Under the pieces are notes generated by a model. The model was not told where the DNA came from. It searched no databases and worked only from the letters and a program-made list of their open reading frames with translations. The position numbers and the translations under genes were made by a program. Positions 47,662 to 58,000 of a DNA stretch of 64,000 nucleotides are shown here, one piece after another (the stretch's first letter is position 1; each line of letters starts with the position of its first letter). Location of the stretch: assembly GCA_016125225.1 (NCBI GenBank), contig WGME01000002.1, positions 62,001-126,000 on the forward strand, in the 5' to 3' direction. This DNA is from a bacterium. Lineage in GTDB: Bacteria > Planctomycetota > Planctomycetia > Planctomycetales > Planctomycetaceae.

Positions 47662-48761
47662 GATTATGCTTTATGAATCGTCTTGCTCCTACAGAATCGC
47701 CAGCCGTCAGCCGCCACATCAACGGGCAACTCGAAGGGTCTGTCACCCCGGTGTCAGAGAATGCTGGCGTCGCGATTGATCGTGTGCATGCCCAATACAC
47801 GGCGCTCAAAGAACAACTGCGTGGCATCATCGTTGGACAGGATGACGTCGCCGAGCAGTTGTGGATTGCGTTGTTATGTCGCGGCCATGCGATCCTGCAG
47901 GGGATGCCCGGGTTAGCGAAAACGTTACTGGTTTCGTCACTGGCTTCGCTCACGCATCTCAGCTTTCGCCGCATCCAGTTCACTCCGGACCTGATGCCCG
48001 GCGACATCACGGGCACGGAAGTCCTCGAAGAAGATCACACCACCGGCAAGCGCGTCTTCCGATTTGTGGAAGGCCCTCTGTTCGGGAATGTGATTCTGGC
48101 CGACGAGATCAACCGCACACCGCCAAAAACTCAGAGTGCACTGCTGGAAGCGATGCAGGAACGGCAACTCACCGTTTGCGGAAAAACCTATCGGCTCCCC
48201 GAGCCCTTTTTCGTTCTCGCGACTCAGAATCCGGTGGAAACCGAAGGGACTTACCCGTTACCTGAAGCTCAACTCGATCGCTTCCTGCTGAAGATCCATG
48301 TGCGTTATCCCTCGCGCGATGAGGAACGGGAAATCGCCCGCCGTCAGACAACCGACTATCGGTTTCAAACGCAGGCGGTGCTAGACGCCGAACAGTTACA
48401 TCAAATGCAAACACTGGTACGGAATGTGGTGGTCGCCGATCATGTTTACGACGCCGCGTTGGATTTGGTGCGGGGGACGCGGCCGGAAGAAGGATTGCTA
48501 CCGGCAGACTTAAGTGCCATGGTGCAGTGGGGTGCAGGACCACGTGCGACCATCGCCTTGCTACTGGCGGCCAAAGCGCGGGCGTTGTTACATCGCCGGT
48601 GCCATGCGACAACCGCCGATCTGGCGGCCATGGCATTACCCGTTTTGCGGCATCGTGTGATTCTCACCTTCAATGCCGAGGCAGCGGGCATCGATTCCGA
48701 TCATGTGCTCACTCAACTAGTTGAGTCCTTGCCGGCGTTGTCAGCGAAAGCGACGGCCTGA
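47658..48761 (+). CDS. MoxR-family AAA+ ATPase
   Basis: A 367-residue AAA+ ATPase of the MoxR type. An N-terminal extension of about 40 residues precedes the core; Walker A is GMPGLAKT, Walker B ILADEINR, and the sensor region ATQNPVETEGTYPLPEAQLDRF is diagnostic. The ATG at 47658 overlaps the upstream stop; an ATG at 47673 is an alternative. MoxR proteins act with VWA-domain proteins as chaperones for the maturation or metal loading of envelope complexes. The DUF58 and VWA genes follow directly. Confidence 0.93.
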   Translation: MRLCFMNRLAPTESPAVSRHINGQLEGSVTPVSENAGVAIDRVHAQYTALKEQLRGIIVGQDDVAEQLWIALLCRGHAILQGMPGLAKTLLVSSLASLTHLSFRRIQFTPDLMPGDITGTEVLEEDHTTGKRVFRFVEGPLFGNVILADEINRTPPKTQSALLEAMQERQLTVCGKTYRLPEPFFVLATQNPVETEGTYPLPEAQLDRFLLKIHVRYPSRDEEREIARRQTTDYRFQTQAVLDAEQLHQMQTLVRNVVVADHVYDAALDLVRGTRPEEGLLPADLSAMVQWGAGPRATIALLLAAKARALLHRRCHATTADLAAMALPVLRHRVILTFNAEAAGIDSDHVLTQLVESLPALSAKATA

Positions 48762-48822
48762 CTTCCTAAGATATATCCGTCGCATCGTGTCGGATGCTGC
48801 TTTCCCTGGGTACCGGTGGGAT

Positions 48823-49767
48823 ATGCTTTCCTTCTGGCGAAACCGATCAACGACGCCTCCCCCAGCCTCGAAGGCAACAGGGGAACTGCTTGATCCGCGC
48901 GTGATGCAGGAAATCGGGCAACTCGAATTGCTTTCGCGGACCGTGGTGGATGGTCTGCTGGCAGGCAAACACCGTTCGACCACCAAAGGGGGCTGCTGCG
49001 TATTCGCCCAGCATCGGCAATATTCCGCGGGCGATGAAATTCGGCAGATCGACTGGCAAGTCTATGCCCGCACCGATCGCTACTTCGTCCGGCAGTTTGA
49101 AGAAGAGACGAATTTACAAACCCTGATCGCAGTCGATGCAACGGGTTCCATGAACTATCGCGGTGCGACCATCAGCAAGCTGGATTATGCGCGACGCACC
49201 GCCGCATGCCTGGCGCGACTGCTGTTGCATCAGCGCGATGCCGTCGGACTCGCCGTGTTACAAGAACCAAGGGCCGTGTTCGTTCCACCCCGGCAACATG
49301 CGGCCCATTTGCGAGCCGTGCTCTCTGTGCTGGAGACCACCCAGGCCAAAGATGGTGGTGCTGTCGGCGCACAAATTCGGACCTGCATTCCCCGTTTACG
49401 TCGTCGCGGGCTTTTCATTCTGCTCACCGATGGTCTGTCCGATCTTGCGGATTTAGGGGCCGCGTTACGCATCGTCCGGGCTCGTGGTCACGATGTGATC
49501 CTGCTGCAAATCCTGGCACCGGAAGAACTCGACTTTCCGTTTCGTCATTGGTCCGCCTTTCAATCTCTGGAAGTGCAGGGAGAACGCCTGCGCATCGACC
49601 CGGCCAGTATTCGGGCGGAATATCTTGACCGCTTGGCAGAGCATCTTGATCAACTCGTGGAACTGACAGTCGGGCTGGGTGGGGATTATGCCCGCATGAC
49701 GACCGACCAGGATCTGGGCGAGGTGCTCGGTTGGTTTCTGCGACAACGCCTGGCACGGGGAGGCTAA
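48823..49767 (+). CDS. DUF58 domain protein (MoxR partner)
   Basis: A 314-residue protein starting at ATG 48823; the open frame before it is not protein-like. The DUF58 signature GDEIRQIDWQVYARTDRYFV is followed by a VWA-like fold: LIAVDATGSM (a degenerate metal site, D-x-T-x-S), then RGLFILLTDGLSDL. Proteins of this kind sit next to MoxR in most bacteria and are presumed to bind it. Four bases separate its stop from the next start. Confidence 0.92.
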   Translation: MLSFWRNRSTTPPPASKATGELLDPRVMQEIGQLELLSRTVVDGLLAGKHRSTTKGGCCVFAQHRQYSAGDEIRQIDWQVYARTDRYFVRQFEEETNLQTLIAVDATGSMNYRGATISKLDYARRTAACLARLLLHQRDAVGLAVLQEPRAVFVPPRQHAAHLRAVLSVLETTQAKDGGAVGAQIRTCIPRLRRRGLFILLTDGLSDLADLGAALRIVRARGHDVILLQILAPEELDFPFRHWSAFQSLEVQGERLRIDPASIRAEYLDRLAEHLDQLVELTVGLGGDYARMTTDQDLGEVLGWFLRQRLARGG

Positions 49768-49771
49768 TCGC

Positions 49772-52087
49772 ATGAGCTTCCTCAGCCTGGCCTTTCTCGC
49801 CGCGTTGCCGTTGGCAGCCACACCGTTGTTGCTGCATTGGTTCGATCGTCACCGAAATGTCACGATCTCGTGGGGGGCCATGCAGTTCCTGGTAGAAGCC
49901 GCGCAAAAGCGCTCGCGTGCTCGGCGACTACAGGAATGGTGGCTGCTGGCATTGCGGATGTTGGCCATTGCCTGTCTTGTGTTGGCGTTGGCACGCCCCT
50001 TGGCACAAACCGGTTGGATCACGGCCTCCACTCAACAGGAAACAATTTTTATCCTGGACAACTCGCTGTCGATGCAGCAACGTTCCGGCGACACGACCGC
50101 TTTTGAACAGGCCCGTGCAGAACTCCAGCGACGAATCGTAGCGCTCCCTGCCGACGAATTGTGGCAGGTCATGACAACCGCACCTTATCCGCAATGGGTT
50201 CGTCCGGTCGATCCCCCCGAGTCAACTGGTCGCGAGTTAGCCGACGAAGAGACCAACGACGCTCCAGAACTCTGGGAACAGTTGCAGCCGACATTGGCCC
50301 GGGGTGATATGCTTGGCTCGTTACTGACCGCAATTCAAGCGGAACCAGAAGGAACTGTTCACCATCGAAACATCGTGATTCTCACGGATGATCAGGCACT
50401 CGACTGGCAGGCTGACGATGCGGCGGCCTGGCAACAACTGGCTGACACCATTGCGGCTTCCCCACTAGCTATCGGTATCGAACGCGTCCCCGTGCTGGCT
50501 TCTCAAGGAGGCACGCGCAATCTGGCGATTCAACGCGTTTCCACGCCACGATCGGTCGTGGGTGTCCATCAACCGGTGACCGTGACGGCTATCATCGAAA
50601 ATGTGGGCCAGTCTCCGATGCCTGCCTGTCGGTTAATTTGGCAACTCGCTGAAGCGACGCTTTGTACGGAACAAATCCCTGCACTCGAACCGCAAGCCAC
50701 GCACTCCGTTACCTGCAAATTGCAGCTACCAGACCTTGGAGTCCACCGACTGATCTGCCAGCTTGATACGACCGATGATTTGCCCCCCGATCATCGTGAG
50801 ACATTGCTCATCGAAGTGGTCGATGAACTTCCGGTTTTGATTGTCGAGTCGGCTCGCAACCAGGTAGATCTGCAGCAGGATGCCCTGTTTCTGTTGACGG
50901 CTCTGGGCTGGATCGATGGGGTTCGTATCGATAGCAGCAGCGTCTTTGTGCCCACCGTCATCGACAGCGAGCAACTCCCCCGCATGGACCTGTCGCACTA
51001 TGAAGTGGTGGTCGTTCCTCACCTGACCAGCCTGGAACCGACAGTAGTGCAACAGTTAACAGACTATGTGCGGGAAGGGGGCGGACTCTGGCTGGCCACG
51101 GGACCACGTACCGACATCGATCGTTTCAACCAGCAATTCTTCGCCGAGCAGCAGGGGCTTTCTCCGCTGCCTTTGGATCGGATTGTTGACTTGGAAGAAG
51201 ACGATCGGCAGCGGGTCACATTGAATCCTCAACTATCGACGCATCCCGCCGTGGTCCCTCTCGCCGATCAGCGCAAACTCGATACCGGAGACGTCGCGGT
51301 TAGCCGGCATTTCCGCTTTCTCACCAAGACAGACGGGCAAGATGTTTCGACCTTGTTAAGCCTGACTCAAGGTGAACCGATTGTCGTTGAACGACAGTGG
51401 GGCCGTGGTCGGGTCATTGTTCAGGGCATACCCTTGCGTTGGGAATGGAGCGACCTGGTCCGCTCGCAAGCCTTTGTCGTTCTGGTGCAGGAATGGCTGA
51501 GCTATCTCTCAGAACCGCAAATGACCCGCTATAACCTGTCGCCCGGGGAGCCGCTGAGCTTCCGCGTGAATGATGCCACCGCCACGCAGGCCACCTTGCA
51601 GCTTCCGACAAAGGGTGAAATCGAACTGACCGCCGATGTGTTGCCTCACGCGAATCTGTTTCGTACCAGTCGCACCTTGCTGCCGGGAGATTATGCCCTG
51701 GAATTTGGCCTCTCGGGTGATGTCGTGCCGTTTCATGTCCGTCGCGATGAGCGGGAATCGAATTTGCAAACCTTGACGGCCGAACAATCGCAGGAATTGA
51801 CACAATTGACGACACAACCGCAGACACCAGACCGCATCGCATCCACCACGACGGTGGCAGATCCTGTCTGGCCTCTTTTATGGGTGCTGCTCATCGGTGC
51901 GATGGTTCTGGAGTTATGGCTGTCGCATCACATGTCGCGTCAACGATTTGGCAGCACGTTGTCGTCGGATAGCTCCCGGGTGGCAGCCCTTCGCGATCCT
52001 CGATTCACGACCATCACCAGTGGTCGCACGAATCGCTCCCCCATAGTCGGCCCACAGACTCGCACGGGGATGGCCTCCCGCAAGTAG
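49772..52087 (+). CDS. BatA/VWA-type membrane protein
   Basis: A 771-residue protein. The N-terminal BatA-type domain has two membrane helices (FLSLAFLAALPLAATPLLLHWF, about 3-24, and a second at about 60-78 after RLQEWWLLALRML). A VWA domain follows with a DxSxS metal site (ILDNSLSMQ). CARDB/beta-sandwich-like and glutamine-amidotransferase-like segments come next (VVVPHLTSLEPTVVQQL). A membrane helix (VWPLLWVLLIGAMVLELWL) is near the end and a 50-residue basic tail follows. It is the presumed membrane partner of the MoxR/DUF58 pair. Confidence 0.88.
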   Translation: MSFLSLAFLAALPLAATPLLLHWFDRHRNVTISWGAMQFLVEAAQKRSRARRLQEWWLLALRMLAIACLVLALARPLAQTGWITASTQQETIFILDNSLSMQQRSGDTTAFEQARAELQRRIVALPADELWQVMTTAPYPQWVRPVDPPESTGRELADEETNDAPELWEQLQPTLARGDMLGSLLTAIQAEPEGTVHHRNIVILTDDQALDWQADDAAAWQQLADTIAASPLAIGIERVPVLASQGGTRNLAIQRVSTPRSVVGVHQPVTVTAIIENVGQSPMPACRLIWQLAEATLCTEQIPALEPQATHSVTCKLQLPDLGVHRLICQLDTTDDLPPDHRETLLIEVVDELPVLIVESARNQVDLQQDALFLLTALGWIDGVRIDSSSVFVPTVIDSEQLPRMDLSHYEVVVVPHLTSLEPTVVQQLTDYVREGGGLWLATGPRTDIDRFNQQFFAEQQGLSPLPLDRIVDLEEDDRQRVTLNPQLSTHPAVVPLADQRKLDTGDVAVSRHFRFLTKTDGQDVSTLLSLTQGEPIVVERQWGRGRVIVQGIPLRWEWSDLVRSQAFVVLVQEWLSYLSEPQMTRYNLSPGEPLSFRVNDATATQATLQLPTKGEIELTADVLPHANLFRTSRTLLPGDYALEFGLSGDVVPFHVRRDERESNLQTLTAEQSQELTQLTTQPQTPDRIASTTTVADPVWPLLWVLLIGAMVLELWLSHHMSRQRFGSTLSSDSSRVAALRDPRFTTITSGRTNRSPIVGPQTRTGMASRK

Positions 52088-52107
52088 CCCTGGAAACACA
52101 CGTTCTC

Positions 52108-54873
52108 ATGCCTGCAGCCAGCATTCAACAGATCGAGCAATTGACGTTCGAGGGCCCATTCGGGTTGGCGCTCGCGGCATTGATCGGGCTCGCCTGTGCC
52201 TGCGTGTTTGCGTTCTGGCTGAAACGTGAAGTCAACATCCTTGGCTGGCGGAAAGCGGTGCTGTTCTGGTGCCTGCGGACCACGGCGGTTGCCTTCGTGT
52301 TATGGATGCTGCTGGCTCCCACGCAGGTCGAGACGCAAACGGTAACGACAAAGCGGACGATTGTTTTTGCGACCGACATCAGCGACAGCATGCTAACGGT
52401 TGATCCCCCCGGCAGTGCCGAGGACATCCGCTGGGAACTCAGCAGTGCATCGCAACCCACCGCGCCGCCTTTGATTCTGGCCGATCAGTTGGCAGCGGCT
52501 GTGGGTCGCACGCAGCAGCAGTTGGAGATCGCGATCATCTCCTTCCAGCAACCGACAAAAGAAGCAGCGGGCTATGCCGCGCTGCTGGCGACTGAACAGG
52601 CTTATGCGCAGGCCCGCAAGCGGTTGGCAGAACTGCAACCGCACAGCCAGGGCACCGCTTGGCGACGAGTATGGGAAGAGACTCTGGCGCGGATGGATGG
52701 CCCGGAGTTCGAAGAACTCACGCGGCTCGCCACGTCTTTGAAAAAAGAACGAATCCCCCAACAAACAGGTTGGCGGGAAGGTCTGCCCGATCTCGCGAAT
52801 CGTTTGACATCCGCTCAACAGGCTTCGGCCGCATTGACAACAACCCTGGCCGAATCCGCACGCCGCCCCGCAGCAGACAACGTGACACATGCTACACGCA
52901 AGGAACGCGTCCAGTCCGTGATGCAGCAGTTGCAGACAGCTGTCCTGCCGCAATGGTCCAAAGATGTTGATGTGCGTTTTCTGCAGTTCGCTTCGGATGT
53001 CTCGCCGGAGACCGCAGCCAAAGATACCGCTCCGTTGGCCTCCACGGCGACAGACTCGACAAACCTCACCGCGATTTTTGCAGCGATCCAACGCGACTTT
53101 CCCGAGCAACCTGTGGCGGGAGTCTTCGTGCTCTCCGACTTTGCGCAGAATCAGCCGAATACTCCCGACCCGGGCAATGTCGCGGGGACCATGATCGAAA
53201 AGCCGGTCTACACGATCCCCATCGGCAATTCGCAGCCCGTGCGAGACCTGGAATTGCAGAGTGTGTTTGCCCCCGCGGTGGCCATGCGCAATGACGATAT
53301 CGTGCTGGAAGCCCGCATTCAGGCTTACGATTGCGCGGGCGAACTCTGCTCGGTCGTTCTGCTGCATGATGGTGTGGAGCTCGCTCGCCGCGAGATAGCC
53401 CTTGATGGCGACTATGTTTCCCGCACGGTGCGGTTTGAAGAGCATGTCTCACTGGTGGGCATCCAGGCTTATCAAGTGCAAATCGAGCCCATTACGCAGG
53501 AATTGACTCTGGAAAACAACAGCCGCGAAGTCGAAGTGAATGTCACTCGGAATGATCTCAAAATCCTGATTGCTGATGAATTTCCCCGTTGGGAGTATCG
53601 GTATCTCACGCAGTTATTTCGCCGAGATGCGCATGTGGAATGCGATGAGCTGCTGTTTCATCCGCGGCCGATTGCCACGGGTCAACGAGCCGAGACACGC
53701 ACACTCCCCGTCACCGCCGATGAATGGGACCACTACGATGTTGTCATTCTCGGTGATTTACCCAGCGAACATCTCCCCGTCGCAGCGCAGGAGTCACTCA
53801 CCGAATATCTCCAGCAACGCGGGGGCACACTGGTCCTCATAGCTGGCCCCGTCGCGATGCCGGCTGGCTATCAGTCTCAACCCCTGGCTGAGATTCTGCC
53901 TGTAGAACCTTTCAACGGAACGAACGAGACGCCACAGACAGAGTACGAACTGCGCGTCACCAAAGCGGGCCATGACCATCCAGCGTTGATGATCGCGGAG
54001 ACATTGGAAGAGAGCCGTGTTGCCTGGGACTTTGTCAACCGCTACTCCCCGCTGCCGGAACTTTCGCCCTGGCGACAGCCACGACCAACCGCTCATTCGC
54101 TACTGGCCGCCATTCCCCGTGACCAATTGACCGACACTTCGCTCGAAGACCGCAGTTCGTTCTTGTGCTGGCAGCCGGTTGGTCGAGGCCGCGTCATGTA
54201 CCTCGCTGGTCCCGAGTCGTACCGGTTGCGTTTGCTGCGGGGCGACCGATTGCACTATCGCTTCTGGGGACAACTTCTGCGGTGGGCGATGGCGTCCGAC
54301 CTGAGTGTCGGATCGCAGTTTGTGCGACTGAGAACCGACAAGACCCGCTATACGCCGTGGCAGTCGATCGAAATCACGGTCCAGGCACAGGATGCAGAAC
54401 GGCAACCGTTACGAACGGACGATCTGGTTGCCACACTGTCCATCGATGATGCCACACGGAGTGTCCCCCTCATTGCCGACCCGCAAATTCCCGGGGAATA
54501 TCGGGCTCAGGTGACGGGACTGACGCCGGGCAGTTACCAGTTGTCGGTCCACGGAGCATCGCTCACTCGGCTATCGACAGAACTCGATCCCGCCACCGCA
54601 TCGACGACAATCGTGGTACAGCCCGAGCGTTCGACCGAACGCATCGATACCCGTTGTCAGCGGGTGCTCGCCGAACAATTGGCCAAGGTGACGGGCGGGC
54701 AGATGATTCCGCCGACGGCCATTGCCGAGATCCTGGAATTGACGCCCCTCGAACCGCTGGTGAGCACCACAGTCACACGCCAGCCGCTCTGGGTGCAATG
54801 GAAATATCTGTGGATTGTCTTTGGATGCCTGCAGACCGAATGGATCATCCGCAAATGGTTGGGAGTTTCGTGA
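52108..54873 (+). CDS. Second VWA-like membrane protein with amidotransferase-like domain
   Basis: A 921-residue protein. Two N-terminal membrane helices (about residues 17-38 and 52-70) are followed by a VWA-like domain with FATDISDSML (DxSxS). A long coiled region (about 130-290) interrupts the VWA fold, which resumes at VAGVFVLSDF. Beta-sandwich segments follow, then a glutamine-amidotransferase-like region (DHYDVVILGDLPSEHLP, GGTLVLIAG), more beta domains, and a C-terminal membrane helix (WKYLWIVFGCLQTEWI). It resembles the preceding gene in overall plan, which suggests that the two form a heterocomplex at the membrane. Confidence 0.84.
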   Translation: MPAASIQQIEQLTFEGPFGLALAALIGLACACVFAFWLKREVNILGWRKAVLFWCLRTTAVAFVLWMLLAPTQVETQTVTTKRTIVFATDISDSMLTVDPPGSAEDIRWELSSASQPTAPPLILADQLAAAVGRTQQQLEIAIISFQQPTKEAAGYAALLATEQAYAQARKRLAELQPHSQGTAWRRVWEETLARMDGPEFEELTRLATSLKKERIPQQTGWREGLPDLANRLTSAQQASAALTTTLAESARRPAADNVTHATRKERVQSVMQQLQTAVLPQWSKDVDVRFLQFASDVSPETAAKDTAPLASTATDSTNLTAIFAAIQRDFPEQPVAGVFVLSDFAQNQPNTPDPGNVAGTMIEKPVYTIPIGNSQPVRDLELQSVFAPAVAMRNDDIVLEARIQAYDCAGELCSVVLLHDGVELARREIALDGDYVSRTVRFEEHVSLVGIQAYQVQIEPITQELTLENNSREVEVNVTRNDLKILIADEFPRWEYRYLTQLFRRDAHVECDELLFHPRPIATGQRAETRTLPVTADEWDHYDVVILGDLPSEHLPVAAQESLTEYLQQRGGTLVLIAGPVAMPAGYQSQPLAEILPVEPFNGTNETPQTEYELRVTKAGHDHPALMIAETLEESRVAWDFVNRYSPLPELSPWRQPRPTAHSLLAAIPRDQLTDTSLEDRSSFLCWQPVGRGRVMYLAGPESYRLRLLRGDRLHYRFWGQLLRWAMASDLSVGSQFVRLRTDKTRYTPWQSIEITVQAQDAERQPLRTDDLVATLSIDDATRSVPLIADPQIPGEYRAQVTGLTPGSYQLSVHGASLTRLSTELDPATASTTIVVQPERSTERIDTRCQRVLAEQLAKVTGGQMIPPTAIAEILELTPLEPLVSTTVTRQPLWVQWKYLWIVFGCLQTEWIIRKWLGVS

Positions 54874-54894
54874 AGATTGATTTTTAAGAGCCAA

Positions 54895-54971
54895 GAGTTA
54901 AGTGCTCGGTGTCAGAAATAAGAAGGTCCGTTGTCAGTCTACCTGATCACTCAACGATAAGCACTTAGCTC
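54895..54971. repeat. Inverted repeat in the 136-base gap of the operon
   Basis: GAGTTAAGTGCT (54895-54906) and AGCACTTAGCTC (54960-54971) are complementary at 11 of 12 positions with a 53-base spacer. It lies between two genes of the sigma-led cluster and could form an mRNA stem or be a remnant of a dispersed repeat. Confidence 0.5.
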
Positions 54972-55009
54972 CCAAGACCCGGCGAGGAGTTTCGGGATCG
55001 GAGGAAACG

Positions 55010-58000
55010 ATGTCACAGGCCACGGTGCCACTGCATATTCCGACGGCCATTGATGTGAAGCTGCGCGATATTCGTCAACGCGAATTTCGCTGGGCTCTGC
55101 TGCGGACGGCGGCCGTGGCCACAACGATTTTCATGTTGGCGATAACGGTCGCACTTGCGATCGATGCGGCTTTTCAGCTGCGCTCGCCCAGCCTCCGCAC
55201 CGGGCTGACGATGACCGTGGGAATGTTGCCGCTGCTGTTTGCAGTCCATGCGATTTGGCAGCAATGGCAGCGGGCACAACAACCAACTCACGCTGCAGTC
55301 CTCGCCGACCGACATTTGCCCCAACTTCAAGAGCGTTGGCAAACCATCGCCTCTCTGTCGCGGTCGCCCTATCCCCCCCAAAATCCACTAGCCGCTTCGA
55401 TGTGGCAGCAGGTGACTCAGGAAGGCGTGGTCCTCAGTCGTCTTGTGCAACCGGAGGCCATTTCAACACCGCAATCGATGCGTGCCGCCTGGGGAGTCTG
55501 CCTGCTGTGCGGCTTACCATTAGGAATCTGGCTGCTGATCAACACGGCTGAGGTTTCGATTCTGCTCCAACGGTTCTGCCAGCCGTGGAAAGAGATCACA
55601 GCCACACAGTTGACTGCCTTGCTGGGCGACCAACGCATTGCCCGCGGGGAAGCCATTGATCTCGCCGTTCAGTTAACGGGCTTGCCACGGAATCAGGCCC
55701 GCTTGCAGATTCAACGCGACGACCAATCGGCCGACCAATTTACCCTCGCACCTGTCCCCGATGATCAGAATCGCTTTCAGCAACGCATTCGGGTCGATCG
55801 TGCGTTCCGCTACAAGTTCATCGCCGGAGACGGCGAGACCCCGTGGCATGTCATCACTGTGATGGATTTCCCGGCACTGATCGAATCGAACTTTCGAGTG
55901 GAGGCTCCACGCTACTCGCAGCGCCCCCTTCTGGAGAAATCACATCTTCCTCAACGTTTAAAGGTGGTGGCAGGCAGCCGTCTGCAGTGGCTGTTCCGCA
56001 CCAATATGCCACTCGCTCGCTGCGACCTGGCCTGGACATCGACGGAGGTCGAGGAGGCGATCAGCAATCCGGTCATCGTGCAGCAGCCATTGAAACCGCA
56101 GCCAGATGGCTGGTACGTGGTGGAACTGGTGCTGCAACAATCGGGGACATTGGAATTGTTGATGACGAATTTGTACGGCTTGGAGCCGGACGAACCGATT
56201 CGTTGCCGCATTCAAGTTCTGGAAGATCAGATTCCCGTGGCACGCATTCTCGGTAATCCCGAAGATGCCGTCGCGGCCGATGATGAAACCCTGACCATCG
56301 ACTTTGAAGCTCACGACGATCTGGGCATCGCGCGGGCTCAACTGGTGGTCTACGATGAATCCGGCGAGTCGCGGAAGATTCTGCATGTGCAGGAGATCCC
56401 GTTAGGCGACCAACTCTTGCAGAAGCATGTGCTGGGGTCCGTGCAACTCGATCTTGCAGCACTGCAACTCCCTGCCGGGAGTCAGATCAGTTATGCCATT
56501 CGGGTGATGGATAACCGCGACGGGTACATTGACCACCCGAACGAAGGTTCGGAAGAGTTGGCTGCAAACTCTTCGCAGGAGAAAAATGGTTCCGCGACCA
56601 ACCGTGATCGTCGACCGCAGCCGGATCCAAAAGACGCAACATCATCAGACATGGCAGCCAGTGCTGATGGGCAGAATGCGGACGACCTGGCGGCCTCTCC
56701 GCAAAGTGCTCGTGAACACGACGATTCGCGCGACATAGCGCAGGGACCCATCTCAGCCTTATGGCCCGCCAATCTGCGAGATTTGCAATCTGAGACAACC
56801 CCTCAGGATCAATCGAACGCGGTCTCGGCACTTCGCCCTGAGAATCTGCGTCAACCGCGTGGAGACACCACCACTACCGATCCGATGATCGCCTCCGCAG
56901 ATCGCTCCCAGAGGAAGCCAGGCGAGTCCGGGCCATCGAGTCGGGTACCGGACCCGCTCTCACCGGTATCGCCGACCGATGCTTCAACGCCGAGTAATAA
57001 TGCGGAACATGCGAACGGAGCGTCCCCGTCCTCTGAGGCAGCAACAGCCTCGCCGTCACCTGCATCTCAACGGGAGCCAACTCAGCGGACGGCCAGTGGA
57101 AGTTCTCCGCCTCCGCCAGACTTTCGGCAAACAGCCGGGCAGGAGTCCCCGGGAACGGAAACGCAGAGTCGGCGGATCACCATTGTGGAACGCTTGACTG
57201 CCTTGGCTAAAGCCGATGATGTTCCGCTCAATGCCCCGAACATTCGCGAACAGGTCATCCAGATCGACACGTTACTGGGCGTGGTCGAAAACGGATTGTT
57301 ACAGATCATCGACCGTGCCATCTCCGATGCGGCCCGTCGGCAGCAGTTCGAACAACTCGATCTGCAACTGGAACGCGTCGAACAAGCGATCGCTAAATTG
57401 CGAGAAGCGACTCGCGACAACCAGTTCGCATTTATTGGTCTCCAGATGGTGGACATTTCCCGCACACACGTGATGCCGGCCCGCGAACGGGTCTTCATCG
57501 CTCAACGGGAGTCGGTCATCGATTCGAGCCGCAGTGCCACAAGGAGCCTGCAATCGGTAGTGCGAGCGCGTGAATTGCTCGCCACGTTACTGGTCCGTTA
57601 TGACCGATCACAACGTGATGCCAAACTCGCAAAATCGTTGGAGGAAGCTGGGAAAATTTACGATGTCTATGTCGAACGGAGTCAGATGCTGCTGCGTGAA
57701 GCCCAACAGAATCGGCATCCGCTCGAACGCAAAATGGAATTCGTTGAGGTCGATCAGGACTACCTCGACCGCTATGCCGAAGTCTTGCGACTGCGACGGG
57801 ACATGCTGGACGAATTCGCACGATTGCTCGGCGACGATCCACGGTTATTATCACGATTCCTCGAACTCAGCAAACAACGCCGGGCCTCGCTGCGTGAGCA
57901 ACTGGCTTCCTTAACTGAGCAACAGCAGGTTTTGACCGACGAAGTTGCAGGCTGGCTACAGGTGGATGAATCACAACGGGAAGCGTTGTTAACCCTGTTG

